A stretch of 64,000 nt of DNA from Microcystis panniformis FACHB-1757. Its GTDB lineage: Bacteria > Cyanobacteriota > Cyanobacteriia > Cyanobacteriales > Microcystaceae. The stretch spans positions 5,332,001 to 5,396,000 of the forward strand of contig NZ_CP011339.1 of the NCBI RefSeq assembly GCF_001264245.1. The letters run 5' to 3'. Under the pieces are notes generated by a model. It had not been told where the DNA came from, did not search any database, and saw only the letters and a list, made by a program, of their open reading frames with translations. A program made the translations under genes and the position numbers. Positions 54,202 through 64,000 of this stretch are shown piece by piece. Positions within the stretch are counted from its first letter, which is position 1. Every line of letters begins with the position of its first letter.

Positions 54202-55138
54202 ATGACAGAAGAAAAAACATGGGTAGGGATCGATGTCAGTAAAGAGGTTCTAGATATCTACGTGTTGCCGCAAGGTCTGACCTTGCAACAACCCAACAGC
54301 GACGTTGGCGTTCAATCGCTGATTGAACAATTACATCCTCTCTCACCGAGTTTGGTGGTGGTGGAATCGACGGGTGGATTAGAGCGCGCACTCGTATCGG
54401 GCTTACAAGCCGCCACCATACCGGTAGCGATCGCCAACCCCCGCAAGGTCAAAGGGTTTGCGACGGCATTGGGGAAAGCAAAAACGGACAAATTGGACGC
54501 ACAGGTAATCGCTCAATTCGCACGAGCCGTGCAACCCCAACCCCAACCCGTGGTTGCCCCCCAAGCCCAACAATTGAGCGACCTAGTACGACGACGACAG
54601 CAGTTGGTGGAGATGCAGGTGGCGGAGAAAAACCGCCTCAGTCGTGCGTCTGAGACGGTGCAACTAGATATCAAAGCCCATATTGAGGAAATCCAACAGC
54701 GTATTGAAAGCCTCAACGAGCAGATTCAGTCCCTCGCCCAACAGCAAGCCGATTGGCAAGGCAAAAATGAAATCTTACAATCCGTTAAAGGGATCGGCAA
54801 AGTTTCATCTGCCCTATGTTTGGCGGAATTACCCGAGATGGGAACACTCTGGCGAAAAACAGATTGCCCGGCTGGTCGGGGTCGCTCCTATCAACCACGA
54901 TAGTGGCCAGCACAAGGGTAAACGCATGATTTCGGGGGGACGCACCTCGGTTCGCTGTGGCTTGTACATGGCCACATTGGTAGCCATTCGTCATAACCCG
55001 GTGATTCGGAAGTTCTACGAACGGTTGTTGACCAATGGCAAGTTGAAAAAGGTGGCCTTAGTTGCCTGTATGAGGAAATTGCTGGTTATCCTCAATGCCA
55101 TGATTCGTGATAATAAATGCTGGCAAGCACCCGCTTAG
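54202..55138 (+). pseudogene. IS110-family transposase (frameshifted)
   Basis: DEDD-type recombinase: WVGIDVSKEVLDIYV, VVVESTGGLERAL, NPRKVKGFATALGKAKTDKL with DKLDAQV in the RuvC-like half; then coiled coil; then ILQSVKGIGKVSSALCLAEL. The frame breaks near 54850; two missing bases (one CT of a CTCT run) restore GTLSGEKQIARLVGVAPINH and the catalytic-serine part SGQHKGKRMISGGR up to 55138 (about 312 residues). Element ends are not defined. Confidence 0.85.
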
Positions 55139-55330
55139 TCCAGTTTTCCGAACAATTTCATCGCTGACAAAACGGATGACTGGTGCCGTTACTTTGTCTT
55201 GCCTATTTGGGGTACAAAAGATTTTCTTTATTCCCCTTGACTTTTAAGACAATCGCTACAACCCCTTTTTGTTGGGTTGAGTCCGTAGCCCCCCTAAATG
55301 GTTACATACGTTACATAATCTGTTACCATT

Positions 55331-55434
55331 TACATACGGCGGTTCCTCTATCCGTGTGGCACCGATAAATCCTTATTGAATAAGCATTTCCACTTAGAAG
55401 ATGTACCAGACTAAGCCTGAAGCCGCCGTATGTA
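55331..55434. mobile_element. 104-bp element with perfect 12-bp inverted ends
   Basis: TACATACGGCGG and CCGCCGTATGTA bracket 80 bases without coding capacity, immediately before the RTX protein gene. Length and ends suggest a MITE; it may carry the gene's promoter. The rest of the 308-bp gap after the IS110 shows no gene. Confidence 0.55.
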
Positions 55435-55461
55435 TAGAATTGTTGATTGGGAGTCTTGATC

Positions 55462-57744
55462 ATGGCATTGCAGGAAGGCACTTACACCTGGGAATACGGC
55501 GACACTACCCAGGCTCTCTGGTTCACCGCTTCTTACAACACGGTCACAAATCAGTGGACTGTTGATATGAAGAAGGGGTCGATGGATCTCAACGCGTTGT
55601 GGTGGTCTAATGGCGATAGCAACGCGGATGGCAATATAGTTCTTTCCAAGGCTGACAACAGTCTCAATATGAATGGGACTGGTATCGTCTGGGATGGATA
55701 CGACAAGATTTCCGATACGGGGTTAACGGGAACGGAGCATAATGGCAGCAGTCTTCTTACTGCGGGTAATACCTACACTTACAGCTACAGCAAGGATCAA
55801 GGGGTAGAGATCGAAGCGCTGTTGGCGGGGGGTGTTGTCACCCTTGGTGTCAGAGCCACAAGCGTCAACGGCACCGACGGTATCAAGGCGGTAGATGGAC
55901 AATTTGTTTTCGTTCCCTACGACAATACCCCACCCACAGTGACGGTCGATATCGTTGATGCTTCCTTGAACGATGGAACTAATAGTTCTCTCGTTACCTT
56001 TGAGTTCAGCGAAGATGTCACCGGTTTTGCCGACGGTGATGTGAGCGTCAGCGGCGGAACCCTGAGCGACTTCACCCAGGTGGATGGCAACAGCTATACG
56101 GCCATCTTCACGGCCGATGATGGGGTGGAAACCATTGGCTCGGTGTCCGTGGCAGCCGATAGCTACAGTGATCTTGTCGGTAACAATGGTGGAGCCGGCT
56201 CGGATACGGTGACGATTGATACCAAAAATCCGACCCTTGCAGTCGATATCGTTGATGCTTCCTTGAACGACGGAACTAACAGTTCTCTCGTTACCTTTGA
56301 ATTCAGCGAAGATGTCACCGGTTTTGCCGACGGTGATGTGAGCGTCAGCGGCGGAACCCTGAGCGACTTCACCCAGGTGGATGGCAACAGCTATACGGCC
56401 ATCTTCACGGCCGATGATGGGGTGGAAACCATTGGCTCGGTGTCCGTGGCAGCCGATAGCTACAGTGATCTTGTCGGTAACAATGGTGGAGCCGGCTCGG
56501 ATACGGTGACGATTGATACCAAAAATCCGACCCTTGCAGTCGATATCGTTGATGCTTCCTTGAACGACGGAACTAACAGTTCTCTCGTTACCTTTGAATT
56601 CAGCGAAGATGTCACCGGTTTTGACAACAGTGATGTGAACATCAGCGGCGGAACCCTGAGCGACTTCACCCAGGTGGATGGCAACAGCTATACGGCCATC
56701 TTCACGGCCGACGATGGGGTGGAAACCATTGGCTCGGTGTCCGTGGCAGCCGATAGCTACAGTGATCTTGTCGGTAACAATGGTGGAGCGGGTACGGATA
56801 CGGTGACGATTGATACACTTAATCCGACCGTGGGCATCACCTTCGACAACTCACCGCTCACTGGCCAGAACTTTAGCACTACAGTTACCTTCCAGTTCAG
56901 CGAAGCCGTAAGTTTCACGGCCAGTAATGTCACCCTAGCCAACGGGGTGTTGAGCAACTTCACTGGCAGCGGCAGCAGCTACACCGCCACCTTCACCGCG
57001 ACTGACTTCCAGTCGCCAACGGGAACAGTGGCGGTGTCCAACGACTATTTCGATATACTTGGCAACCAGGGTGTTGCCAATTCGGCCAACATCGCCCTGA
57101 CCGTGGGCGGCGGTCCTGACCCGAATGATGGGCCGTCTGGAGGCGACAGTGTGATTGGCTCAGGTACACTTGGCGCGGATTTCATCACTGGATCAAATGG
57201 TAACGACAACCTTAGCGGCATCGACGGCAACGACACCATCAATGGCGGCGACGGCAATGACACCATCAACGGCGGCACCGGCGCCGACATTATCAGCGGC
57301 GGCACCGGCAACGACAACATCATCGGACTCGGCGGCTTTGATCTGATCTACGGCGGATCTGGCAATGATACCATCAATGGTGGTAATGGTATTGACACCA
57401 TCGTCGGCGGGTTCGGCAACGATTCCCTCACCGGTGGCGGCGGCGACACCTTCCGGTTTCTGAGCATCTACGACCAGCAGGATGTGATCACCGGTTTCAA
57501 CGACACCATCGTGTTCGATATAACCGGTGCCAGCGCCTTCACAGCCTTGGGTAGCGGGGCTTTGGGAACCACAACCTACACCGGTGCAATTGCTGGCGGT
57601 TACCTCACCTACAGCGGCGGGGTACTCTCCTACGATGCCGATGGCTCTGCGGGATCAACCTTCAGTCCGTTGGCGATTGTCACGTTGACCGGAACTCTCA
57701 CCCCCACCCTCTCCGACACCAAAGTGCTGTTCCAGGCGCTCTAG
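55462..57744 (+). CDS. Type I-secreted Ig-like/RTX protein
   Basis: The ATG at 55462 follows GGGAGTCTTGATC; a TTG at 55447 is less likely. About 760 residues: an N-terminal ~155-residue region, then three ~99-residue Big_12-type Ig-like domains (VDIVDASLNDGTNSSLVTFE) that are nearly identical in DNA (297-bp period from 55942), a diverged fourth (VGITFDNSPLTGQNF), then about nine RTX nonapeptides (GNDTINGGDGNDTINGG, calcium-binding beta-roll). The hydrophobic C-terminus fits a type I secretion signal. There is no N-terminal signal peptide. Base composition is clearly richer in GC than its neighbours, suggesting transfer. Probably an adhesin or surface/extracellular protein. Confidence 0.85.
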   Translation: MALQEGTYTWEYGDTTQALWFTASYNTVTNQWTVDMKKGSMDLNALWWSNGDSNADGNIVLSKADNSLNMNGTGIVWDGYDKISDTGLTGTEHNGSSLLTAGNTYTYSYSKDQGVEIEALLAGGVVTLGVRATSVNGTDGIKAVDGQFVFVPYDNTPPTVTVDIVDASLNDGTNSSLVTFEFSEDVTGFADGDVSVSGGTLSDFTQVDGNSYTAIFTADDGVETIGSVSVAADSYSDLVGNNGGAGSDTVTIDTKNPTLAVDIVDASLNDGTNSSLVTFEFSEDVTGFADGDVSVSGGTLSDFTQVDGNSYTAIFTADDGVETIGSVSVAADSYSDLVGNNGGAGSDTVTIDTKNPTLAVDIVDASLNDGTNSSLVTFEFSEDVTGFDNSDVNISGGTLSDFTQVDGNSYTAIFTADDGVETIGSVSVAADSYSDLVGNNGGAGTDTVTIDTLNPTVGITFDNSPLTGQNFSTTVTFQFSEAVSFTASNVTLANGVLSNFTGSGSSYTATFTATDFQSPTGTVAVSNDYFDILGNQGVANSANIALTVGGGPDPNDGPSGGDSVIGSGTLGADFITGSNGNDNLSGIDGNDTINGGDGNDTINGGTGADIISGGTGNDNIIGLGGFDLIYGGSGNDTINGGNGIDTIVGGFGNDSLTGGGGDTFRFLSIYDQQDVITGFNDTIVFDITGASAFTALGSGALGTTTYTGAIAGGYLTYSGGVLSYDADGSAGSTFSPLAIVTLTGTLTPTLSDTKVLFQAL

Positions 57745-57751
57745 CTCAAGC

Positions 57752-57807
57752 AGGCATTCCCCGCCTTATTTCTCCGGCCCCTGCTGGCCATTATTGCGGG
57801 GAATGTT
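57752..57807 (+). terminator. Inverted repeat after the RTX gene
   Basis: CATTCCCCGC and GCGGGGAATG enclose about 35 bases and lie just after the stop. No T-tract follows, so it could be a terminator-like or structural element. Confidence 0.4.
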
Positions 57808-57808
57808 C

Positions 57809-57940
57809 TTAACTTCTTCTGCTCTGCACCTGCTTACCGGCTCTGGTTTTGAGCCAGTCCTTAGCCAGTCCGTAGAATTTATTGGCGATTTTCGGGACAT
57901 CGAACCCCTCAAAGCCGAACGGTAGGGACTCGCGCGGTTT
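57809..57940 (-). pseudogene. C-terminal remnant of an unknown gene
   Basis: A minus-strand open stretch ends in TAA at 57809 and encodes KPRESLPFGFEGFDVPKIAN then KFYGLAKDWLKTRAGK. The composition looks protein-like and GC-rich like the RTX gene. No start is present. I do not recognise it. Confidence 0.35.
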
Positions 57941-58021
57941 CGTTGAGAAAATTGTCGGAAAAGAGATATTAACTCAGAAAGCGATTATACTCAATGATCG
58001 AAGACTATTGACCAGCGATCG

Positions 58022-58632
58022 ATGAACCAAGACAACGAGATTAGTCATTTACTAGACCTCATGCCTGCTTCGGGACGGATGATGACGCGCATTGTCAGCA
58101 AACCCGAAAGCACCAAGGTAATCGAAACTAATTTTCCCCTGCCCTGGCAAAGAGGAGTCAGACCGATTCCAATTAATTTTGACCTCTGGCGGCAATTATC
58201 AAGACCCCAACGGGATTTAGTCTTGTTAAGGGCTGTCTGTGTTTTAACGGCAGTAAAATGGTTTAAACCCGATCTCGATCGAGTAATTGCTCTGGCTGGT
58301 ATGATCGGTTTAACCGTGGAAACCCTGCAAACCGATGCCGTCGGTATGGCAGTAGCGGGGGTTTAACTGCCTTGGCAATTAACCGGATTTGGCGGGAAAA
58401 ACGCAGCCCCCAACGGGAATTAGATGCGGATGAAGCAGCCCTAAAAGTGGCTGTTAGACGCGGTTACACGGAAACCGAGGCCGCTAAAAGTTTATTATCG
58501 GCTATTGAGACTATAGCTGAAATTGAAGGGCGATCGAGTCTCAATTTTAACGAGTTATTGCGCTGTCAAAATCTGAAAAAATTAGCCAATCTCTCCTTTG
58601 TTGGTGTTCCCGATCAGGTGAGACAATCCTAG
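58022..58632 (+). CDS. DUF3318 family protein (frame broken by one base)
   Basis: The first frame (MNQDNEISHLLDLMPASGRM to GMAVAGV) stops at 58366; the second continues ALAINRIWREKRSPQREL from the other frame. Adding one G to the run 58357-58361 gives VAGGLTALAINRIW without interruption and a 203-residue protein. The LMPASGRM and DLWRQLSRPQRDLVLLRAV blocks match the cyanobacterial DUF3318 family. Function unknown; likely intact in reality. Confidence 0.78.
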
Positions 58633-58740
58633 GGTCAGTTGTTTTGGCTATCAGCTTTCTTTTTACTGATTACCGATCACTGACTACTTAAATCCCTAAC
58701 CTTAAAATAACTACTATAAAAATATCTTTCCCCTTGCTCA

Positions 58741-60852
58741 ATGGCTGCAATTGACTCTTTAGAAAAAGTCTTAAAATATCACTTTGGCTACGATCAATTT
58801 CGACCGAATCAACGCCAAATAATTGAGGCTGCTTTAAATAATCAGGATTTATTAGTAATTATGCCCACTGGAGGCGGTAAATCTCTCTGTTTTCAGCTAC
58901 CTGCTTTAATCAAAAAAGGGGTGACGGTGGTGGTTTCTCCCCTAATTGCTTTAATGCAGGATCAAGTAACTGCTTTAGCTGATAATGGCATCGGGGCAAC
59001 ATTTCTCAATAGCACTTTAAATGCTAAACAAGTCAGAGAAAGAGAATCTTTAATCCTGCAAGGAAAAATTAAACTGTTATATGTCGCGCCAGAAAGATTA
59101 TTATCGCCTAGTTTTTTAGATTTTTTAGCTGTTATTGATAATTACCTTGGTTTAGCCTGTTTAGCGGTAGATGAAGCTCACTGTGTCTCCGATTGGGGTC
59201 ATGATTTTCGCCCTGAATATCGACAAATTAAACAAGTTCGTCAACGCTTTCCCTCTGCACCAATTCTGGCTTTAACTGCCACCGCTACCCAACAGGTTAG
59301 GGAAGATATTATCCAACAATTAGGATTGCGAGATACTTCCATTCATATTGCTAGTTTTAATCGTCCTAATCTTTATTATGAAGTTCGATCTAAAACCAGT
59401 AAATCTTATCAGCAATTGTATCAATATATTAAAGGACAAAAAGGATCAGGAATAGTTTACTGTATCAGCCGGAAAACCGTCGATAAAGTTGCCGAACAGT
59501 TACAAAAAGATGGTATTGATGCCCTACCCTATCACGCCGGTATGGATGATCGGGAAAGAAGCGAAAATCAAACCCGTTTTATTCGGGATGATGTGCAGAT
59601 TATGGTGGCAACAATTGCCTTCGGTATGGGGATTAATAAACCAGATGTGCGCTTTGTCGTTCATTATGATTTACCCCGCAATTTAGAGGGATATTATCAA
59701 GAATCGGGCCGCGCCGGTAGGGACGGAGAACCGGCTAAATGTACCCTCTTTTTTAGCTTTGCAGATGCCAGAAAAATTGAGTATTTTATTAACCAAAAAA
59801 CCGAGCAAAATGAACAACAGAAAGCTCGTCAACAATTGCGACAGGTGTTAGATTATGCCGAAGGGACTGAATGCAGAAGATCGAGTGTACTAGGCTACTT
59901 TGGCGAAAGTTTTTCAGGTAACTGTGGTAACTGTGATAACTGTCGGAATGGTAACAATTCCGAGGATTGGACAATCGAGGCACAAAAATTTTTATCCTGT
60001 GTGGCGCGGACGGGACAAAAATTCGGTATGATGCACATAATCAACGTGCTGAGGGGAGGAAAAGGTGAAAGAATCACCCAATATCAACATCATTTATTAT
60101 CTACTTATGGCATCGGTAAAGATAAAACTGTCGGGGAGTGGAAACGTTTAAGTCGTTCCCTTGTCCAGCAAAATCTACTGGTAGAAACTGAAGACAATTT
60201 TAGAATCTTGAAACTTAATCAAAACAGTTGGGAAGTGATGCGGAAACAACGTTCCGTGTTTATTGCTGTCCCCCAAAAAGCTAACGGTCAAATCTTGGGA
60301 GACGACAATCCCAATACGCTGGAAAGTGATTTATTATTCGAGCGCTTGCGACAACTGCGGAAAAAAATTGCCGATAGTCAAGGGGTTCCTCCCTACGTTA
60401 TTTTTCATGATTCTAGTCTGCGTTTGATGGCTCAATCAAAACCCCGGAGTTTAGGGGAGTTTCGTCAAATTTCTGGAGTAGTACAAAGCAAAGTGCAGCA
60501 GTATGGTGATATATTTATAGCGGCAATTAATGATTTTTGTCAGGATAGTCTTCCCTCTACTCAATTCCTCACTCTCCAATACTATCAAGATGGTTTGAAT
60601 GCGGAAGAAATCGCTCGCAAAAGAAGCTTAAAAGTCTCAACCATCTATGAACATTTAGCTAAATTGCTGGAAGCGGGTTACGAAATTGATATTAATCAGT
60701 TAGTCTCTAAAAATAAACAGGAATATATTCGTTTAGCGATTAAAAAAGTGGGTGATCAATCCCTGAAAACTCTCAAAGAAAATCTGGGAGATAATTATAG
60801 TTATGAGGAAATTAAATTAGTTGTTGCTTGGCAAAGACGACCCCGGCAATAA
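58741..60852 (+). CDS. recQ: ATP-dependent DNA helicase RecQ
   Basis: This 703-residue 3'-5' helicase acts in recombination and fork repair. Motif I MPTGGGKSLCFQLPA, motif II VDEAHCVSDWGHDFRPEYR, motif III ALTATAT, motif VI YYQESGRAGRDGEP, the RQC zinc site (CRRSSVLGYFGE, NCGNCDNC), then winged helix and an HRDC domain (LFERLRQLRKKIADSQGVPP). A further C-terminal HTH-like stretch (GLNAEEIARKRSLKVSTIYE) is present as in the long bacterial form. Confidence 0.96.
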   Translation: MAAIDSLEKVLKYHFGYDQFRPNQRQIIEAALNNQDLLVIMPTGGGKSLCFQLPALIKKGVTVVVSPLIALMQDQVTALADNGIGATFLNSTLNAKQVRERESLILQGKIKLLYVAPERLLSPSFLDFLAVIDNYLGLACLAVDEAHCVSDWGHDFRPEYRQIKQVRQRFPSAPILALTATATQQVREDIIQQLGLRDTSIHIASFNRPNLYYEVRSKTSKSYQQLYQYIKGQKGSGIVYCISRKTVDKVAEQLQKDGIDALPYHAGMDDRERSENQTRFIRDDVQIMVATIAFGMGINKPDVRFVVHYDLPRNLEGYYQESGRAGRDGEPAKCTLFFSFADARKIEYFINQKTEQNEQQKARQQLRQVLDYAEGTECRRSSVLGYFGESFSGNCGNCDNCRNGNNSEDWTIEAQKFLSCVARTGQKFGMMHIINVLRGGKGERITQYQHHLLSTYGIGKDKTVGEWKRLSRSLVQQNLLVETEDNFRILKLNQNSWEVMRKQRSVFIAVPQKANGQILGDDNPNTLESDLLFERLRQLRKKIADSQGVPPYVIFHDSSLRLMAQSKPRSLGEFRQISGVVQSKVQQYGDIFIAAINDFCQDSLPSTQFLTLQYYQDGLNAEEIARKRSLKVSTIYEHLAKLLEAGYEIDINQLVSKNKQEYIRLAIKKVGDQSLKTLKENLGDNYSYEEIKLVVAWQRRPRQ

Positions 60853-60973
60853 GGCCAGAGCAACTCTTTTGATGCAACCCTCCACTTTAAAAGCTATAAT
60901 AGATAATCAGTTTTTAATAACCGGATTTAGTATTACAACCAGTGGGTTAATCCGCTCAAAAATTGCTTTTTTT

Positions 60974-61004
60974 CGGGGTTGAAACATTTTAAACCCCGAT
61001 TTTT
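60974..61004 (+). terminator. Rho-independent terminator downstream of recQ
   Basis: CGGGGTT and AACCCCG form a stem around GAAACATTTTA, followed by ATTTTT on the plus strand. It lies 120 bp after the recQ stop. Confidence 0.65.
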
Positions 61005-61005
61005 A

Positions 61006-61146
61006 TCATCCGGGAAAAATAACTTCTAGGGGAGCGGGAATCATCTCGCTACGAAAGTCAAGAATCTGAACTAGGATTAAATAGGCAACGGCGATTAAAA
61101 TCGAAATCGCTCCCGTGATAATGGCGATAATTTTAGCAGAATTCAT
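61006..61146 (-). CDS. Small membrane protein (46 aa)
   Basis: MNSAKIIAIITGAISILIAV is followed by AYLILVQILDFRSEMIPAPL and a short tail ending EVIFPG. One transmembrane helix followed by a short polar tail. Length and hydropathy resemble small subunits of thylakoid complexes, but I do not recognise the family. The start ATG is preceded by TTAATTATAT with no clear ribosome-binding site. Confidence 0.55.
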   Translation of the reverse strand: MNSAKIIAIITGAISILIAVAYLILVQILDFRSEMIPAPLEVIFPG

Positions 61147-61149
61147 ATA

Positions 61150-61344
61150 ATTAACCGATAATTTCCTCAGATTATTGATCTATTGCCGCAAAAGCTACCG
61201 AAATTTATTCTCATCTAGGATTGCGAGCCTAAACAATTGAAACTGAAGATAAGTAGGGAGGCAAAATTATTTGTAGGATGGGTTAGCGGTAGCATAACAT
61301 AATCAGGCGTTGGGTTTCATGCTTCAACCCAACCTACGTTCATC
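61150..61344. other. Intergenic stretch with GTTGGGTTTCATGCTTCAAC hairpin
   Basis: The GTAGGATGGGTT... and CAACCCAACCTACG hairpin, a dispersed element of this genome, occurs at about 61273-61338. No gene seen. Confidence 0.5.
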
Positions 61345-61477
61345 GGCTCTTCTCGACTTTGTGTGATAATTTTTGCTTATGGAATCGTGAAATGCTTATC
61401 AGGCAAGACTTTTAGTGCTATTTGGCGGAATAAACTATCAGTATAGACCTCGTTTCCACACAGAAACCAGAAGAGCC
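61345..61477. mobile_element. 133-bp MITE (ISL3-like ends), copy 2
   Basis: Same GGCTCTTCT/AGAAGAGCC ends and interior as the copy at 40032. The 7-bp GTTCATC flanks both sides (61338-61344 and 61478-61484). Confidence 0.8.
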
Positions 61478-61597
61478 GTTCATCTTATATTTAATTCCAC
61501 CCACCCACTTATCTTACAGCACAATTCTCCCGGACAGTTGAGGGAAGGGAGTGCATCTCAGTTTTGTAAGTAGTCGTGGAAAATTAATTTCCTAGTC

Positions 61598-61666
61598 GAG
61601 ACTCCGAGACAGGAGACTCCGAGACGGGAGACTCCGAGACGGGAGACTCCGAGACGGGAGACGGGA
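61598..61666. repeat. 15-bp tandem repeat (GGGAGACTCCGAGAC)
   Basis: Four and a half units of the 15-bp sequence, nearly perfect. Each unit has short self-complementary parts (GGAG/CTCC). No coding significance seen. Confidence 0.8.
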
Positions 61667-61967
61667 TACAGCTATTAGGGATCGGATTTGAGTTTTCAGT
61701 TCACTGTTTACTGATCACAGCAGAAGTCTGACGGAGTAGTGGCTTAGATGTGTAATTAATTGTGCTTAGATACTTAGAAATATCCATAACACATTTTGAG
61801 CGCAAGCATTGCGCCCCTACCATAAACCCTATCTAAAGCTGTCCCTTGAAAATTTGACAGGAGATAGTTCTTGTGGTTCAATACATAGATTAAAATCTAT
61901 GGTCAAGCTTTGAATTATTTTTTATTTGAATCTAGGCAACCAGCAAAACCCTTGCTATAATCGACAA

Positions 61968-62071
61968 TATATGGTAATAGACCAATTCCATCCGCTGCAT
62001 CCGCATCGGCATCCCCAAAGTTGATCAACCTCGCTTTGTTTTAAGGTAGGCTAAGGCCTGCCTTACTTTTT
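61968..62071 (+). ncRNA. Putative ~100-nt small RNA with terminator
   Basis: A TATAAT at 61956 would start a transcript near 61968. It would end at a strong terminator: AAGGTAGGC and GGCCTGCCTT pair over nine bases (62043-62064), then ACTTTTT. No long ORF lies within; a 17-codon frame from the ATG at 61971 (MVIDQFHPLHPHRHPQS, four His) is possible. It lies about 200 bp before atpD. Confidence 0.5.
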
Positions 62072-62275
62072 ATCGGTGATCAGCAACCAGTAAGCAGAAA
62101 ATTGCCATTTAATACCGATCACCGCTCAGACTCGGAAAACTCAAATCGGATCACTGGTGACTGATAACTGATCTGATCCCCTAGCGTGATAAGCTGAGTA
62201 TTGGCTAATTTTACAAAAAATTAAGACTTTCCCCTTGTGGGAGTTATCAGCTAAAACCCAGAGTAGACATAAACA

Positions 62276-63724
<1,449 letters not shown>

Positions 63725-63736
63725 TTAAAAGTCAGT

Positions 63737-63759
63737 AGTAACCGCTAAACGCGGTTACT
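63737..63759 (+). other. Intercistronic hairpin between atpD and atpC
   Basis: AGTAACCGC and GCGGTTACT form a 9-bp perfect stem with a TAAAC loop, 12 bp after the atpD stop. With no T-tract it more likely tunes mRNA stability or translation than ends transcription. Confidence 0.5.
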
Positions 63760-63798
63760 AAACCCAGAAATCTGCCAAAATTATCGTTATTATCACCA

Positions 63799-64000
63799 AT
63801 GAGCATTACAGTACGGGTTATTACACCCGATCGCATTGTCTGGGATAACGTGGCCGAAGAAGTAATCCTACCCAGTTCCACGGGACAATTAGGTATTCTT
63901 AGCGGTCACGCTCCTTTATTAACTGCCCTGAATATTGGCGTAATGCGAATTCGACCGGGGAAAGACTGGGAAAATATCGCGGTTTTGGGCGGTTTTGCCG
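63799..64000 (+). CDS. atpC: ATP synthase F1 epsilon subunit (5' part, runs off the right edge)
   Basis: The start SITVRVITPDRIVWDNVAEE is followed by VILPSSTGQLGILSGHAPLL and ALNIGVMRIR, the beta-sandwich domain typical of epsilon. The frame is open to the window edge. It lies 74 bp after atpD and is presumably co-transcribed. Confidence 0.95.
   Translation, partial: MSITVRVITPDRIVWDNVAEEVILPSSTGQLGILSGHAPLLTALNIGVMRIRPGKDWENIAVLGGFA

Noticed and set aside
56163..57323. Repeated minus-strand frames in the RTX gene
   Set aside because: Shadows of the three identical Ig-like repeats and of the Gly/Asp-rich RTX region.

Overview
The window looks like chromosomal DNA of a bloom-forming cyanobacterium, most likely Microcystis (Microcystis aeruginosa group). 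Reasons: HIP1 octamers (GCGATCGC) are scattered throughout. There is a stand-alone ATP synthase beta/epsilon pair, a Ycf29/Rre1-type response regulator and Nat-type amino-acid transport genes. Uma2, DUF29, DUF2887 and XisI genes and many toxin-antitoxin pairs are present, as is a cyanobactin locus with piricyclamide-like precursors. Short MITE-like repeats and TCAGTGATCAG-type intergenic repeats are abundant. This assignment is inference from content; no database was searched.

Layout. 1-10 kb (minus strand): a helicase with an N-terminal PLD-type nuclease domain, cut by the left edge; small toxin/antitoxin-like genes; an orphan xisI; a large Eco57I-type adenine methylase; and a Uma2 gene. 10-12.7 kb: a fatty-acyl-AMP ligase and an HNH pair. 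12.9-15.1 kb: overlapping bioB-bioY-lspA. 15.2-21.3 kb: dTDP-rhamnose genes (rfbC, rfbD, long-form rfbA), leuB and uvrC. 21.5-25 kb: a NACHT-pentapeptide STAND protein and a BrnT/BrnA-like pair. 25.4-32.8 kb: two membrane proteins, a low-molecular-weight phosphatase, a response regulator, an amino-acid ABC permease and ATPase, and hisH. 32.9-48.6 kb: a mosaic island. It holds transposase remnants, Uma2/DUF29/DUF2887 families with tandem partial duplications, HicAB and ParDE, two cyanobactin precursor genes, a complete 1.5-kb IS, and the cyanobactin genes for a PatA-type protease, PatB, PatC and a PatG-type macrocyclase. 48.7-53.2 kb: aldo/keto reductase, a gamma-glutamylcyclotransferase-like protein, a small membrane protein, an XRE regulator, der and an EcfT. 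53.2-58 kb: repeats, an IS110 element with a bridge-RNA-like 5' region, and a GC-rich, type I-secreted Ig-like/RTX protein. 58-64 kb: a DUF3318 gene, recQ, a repeat-rich 1.4-kb intergenic stretch with a likely small RNA, then atpD and the start of atpC.

How things fit together. The cyanobactin island is the most notable system. Two precursors share a leader and the FAGDDAE tail but have different cores. Each is preceded by the same array of 10-11-bp direct repeats and ACTATTGAC, and each is followed by the convergent C-terminal end of a REP-associated transposase. The processing enzymes lie 5-10 kb downstream behind a transposase gene interrupted by three separate insertions. The macrocyclase carries the extra insertion between catalytic Asp and His expected of PatG but no oxidase domain, so unoxidised macrocycles would be expected. 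No PatF homologue is visible.

A technical caution. Five genes (the small gene at 5066, patA at 42865, the aldo/keto reductase, essential der, and the DUF3318 gene) are each restored by adding exactly one G or C to a G/C run. That pattern looks more like sequencing indels than real pseudogenes.
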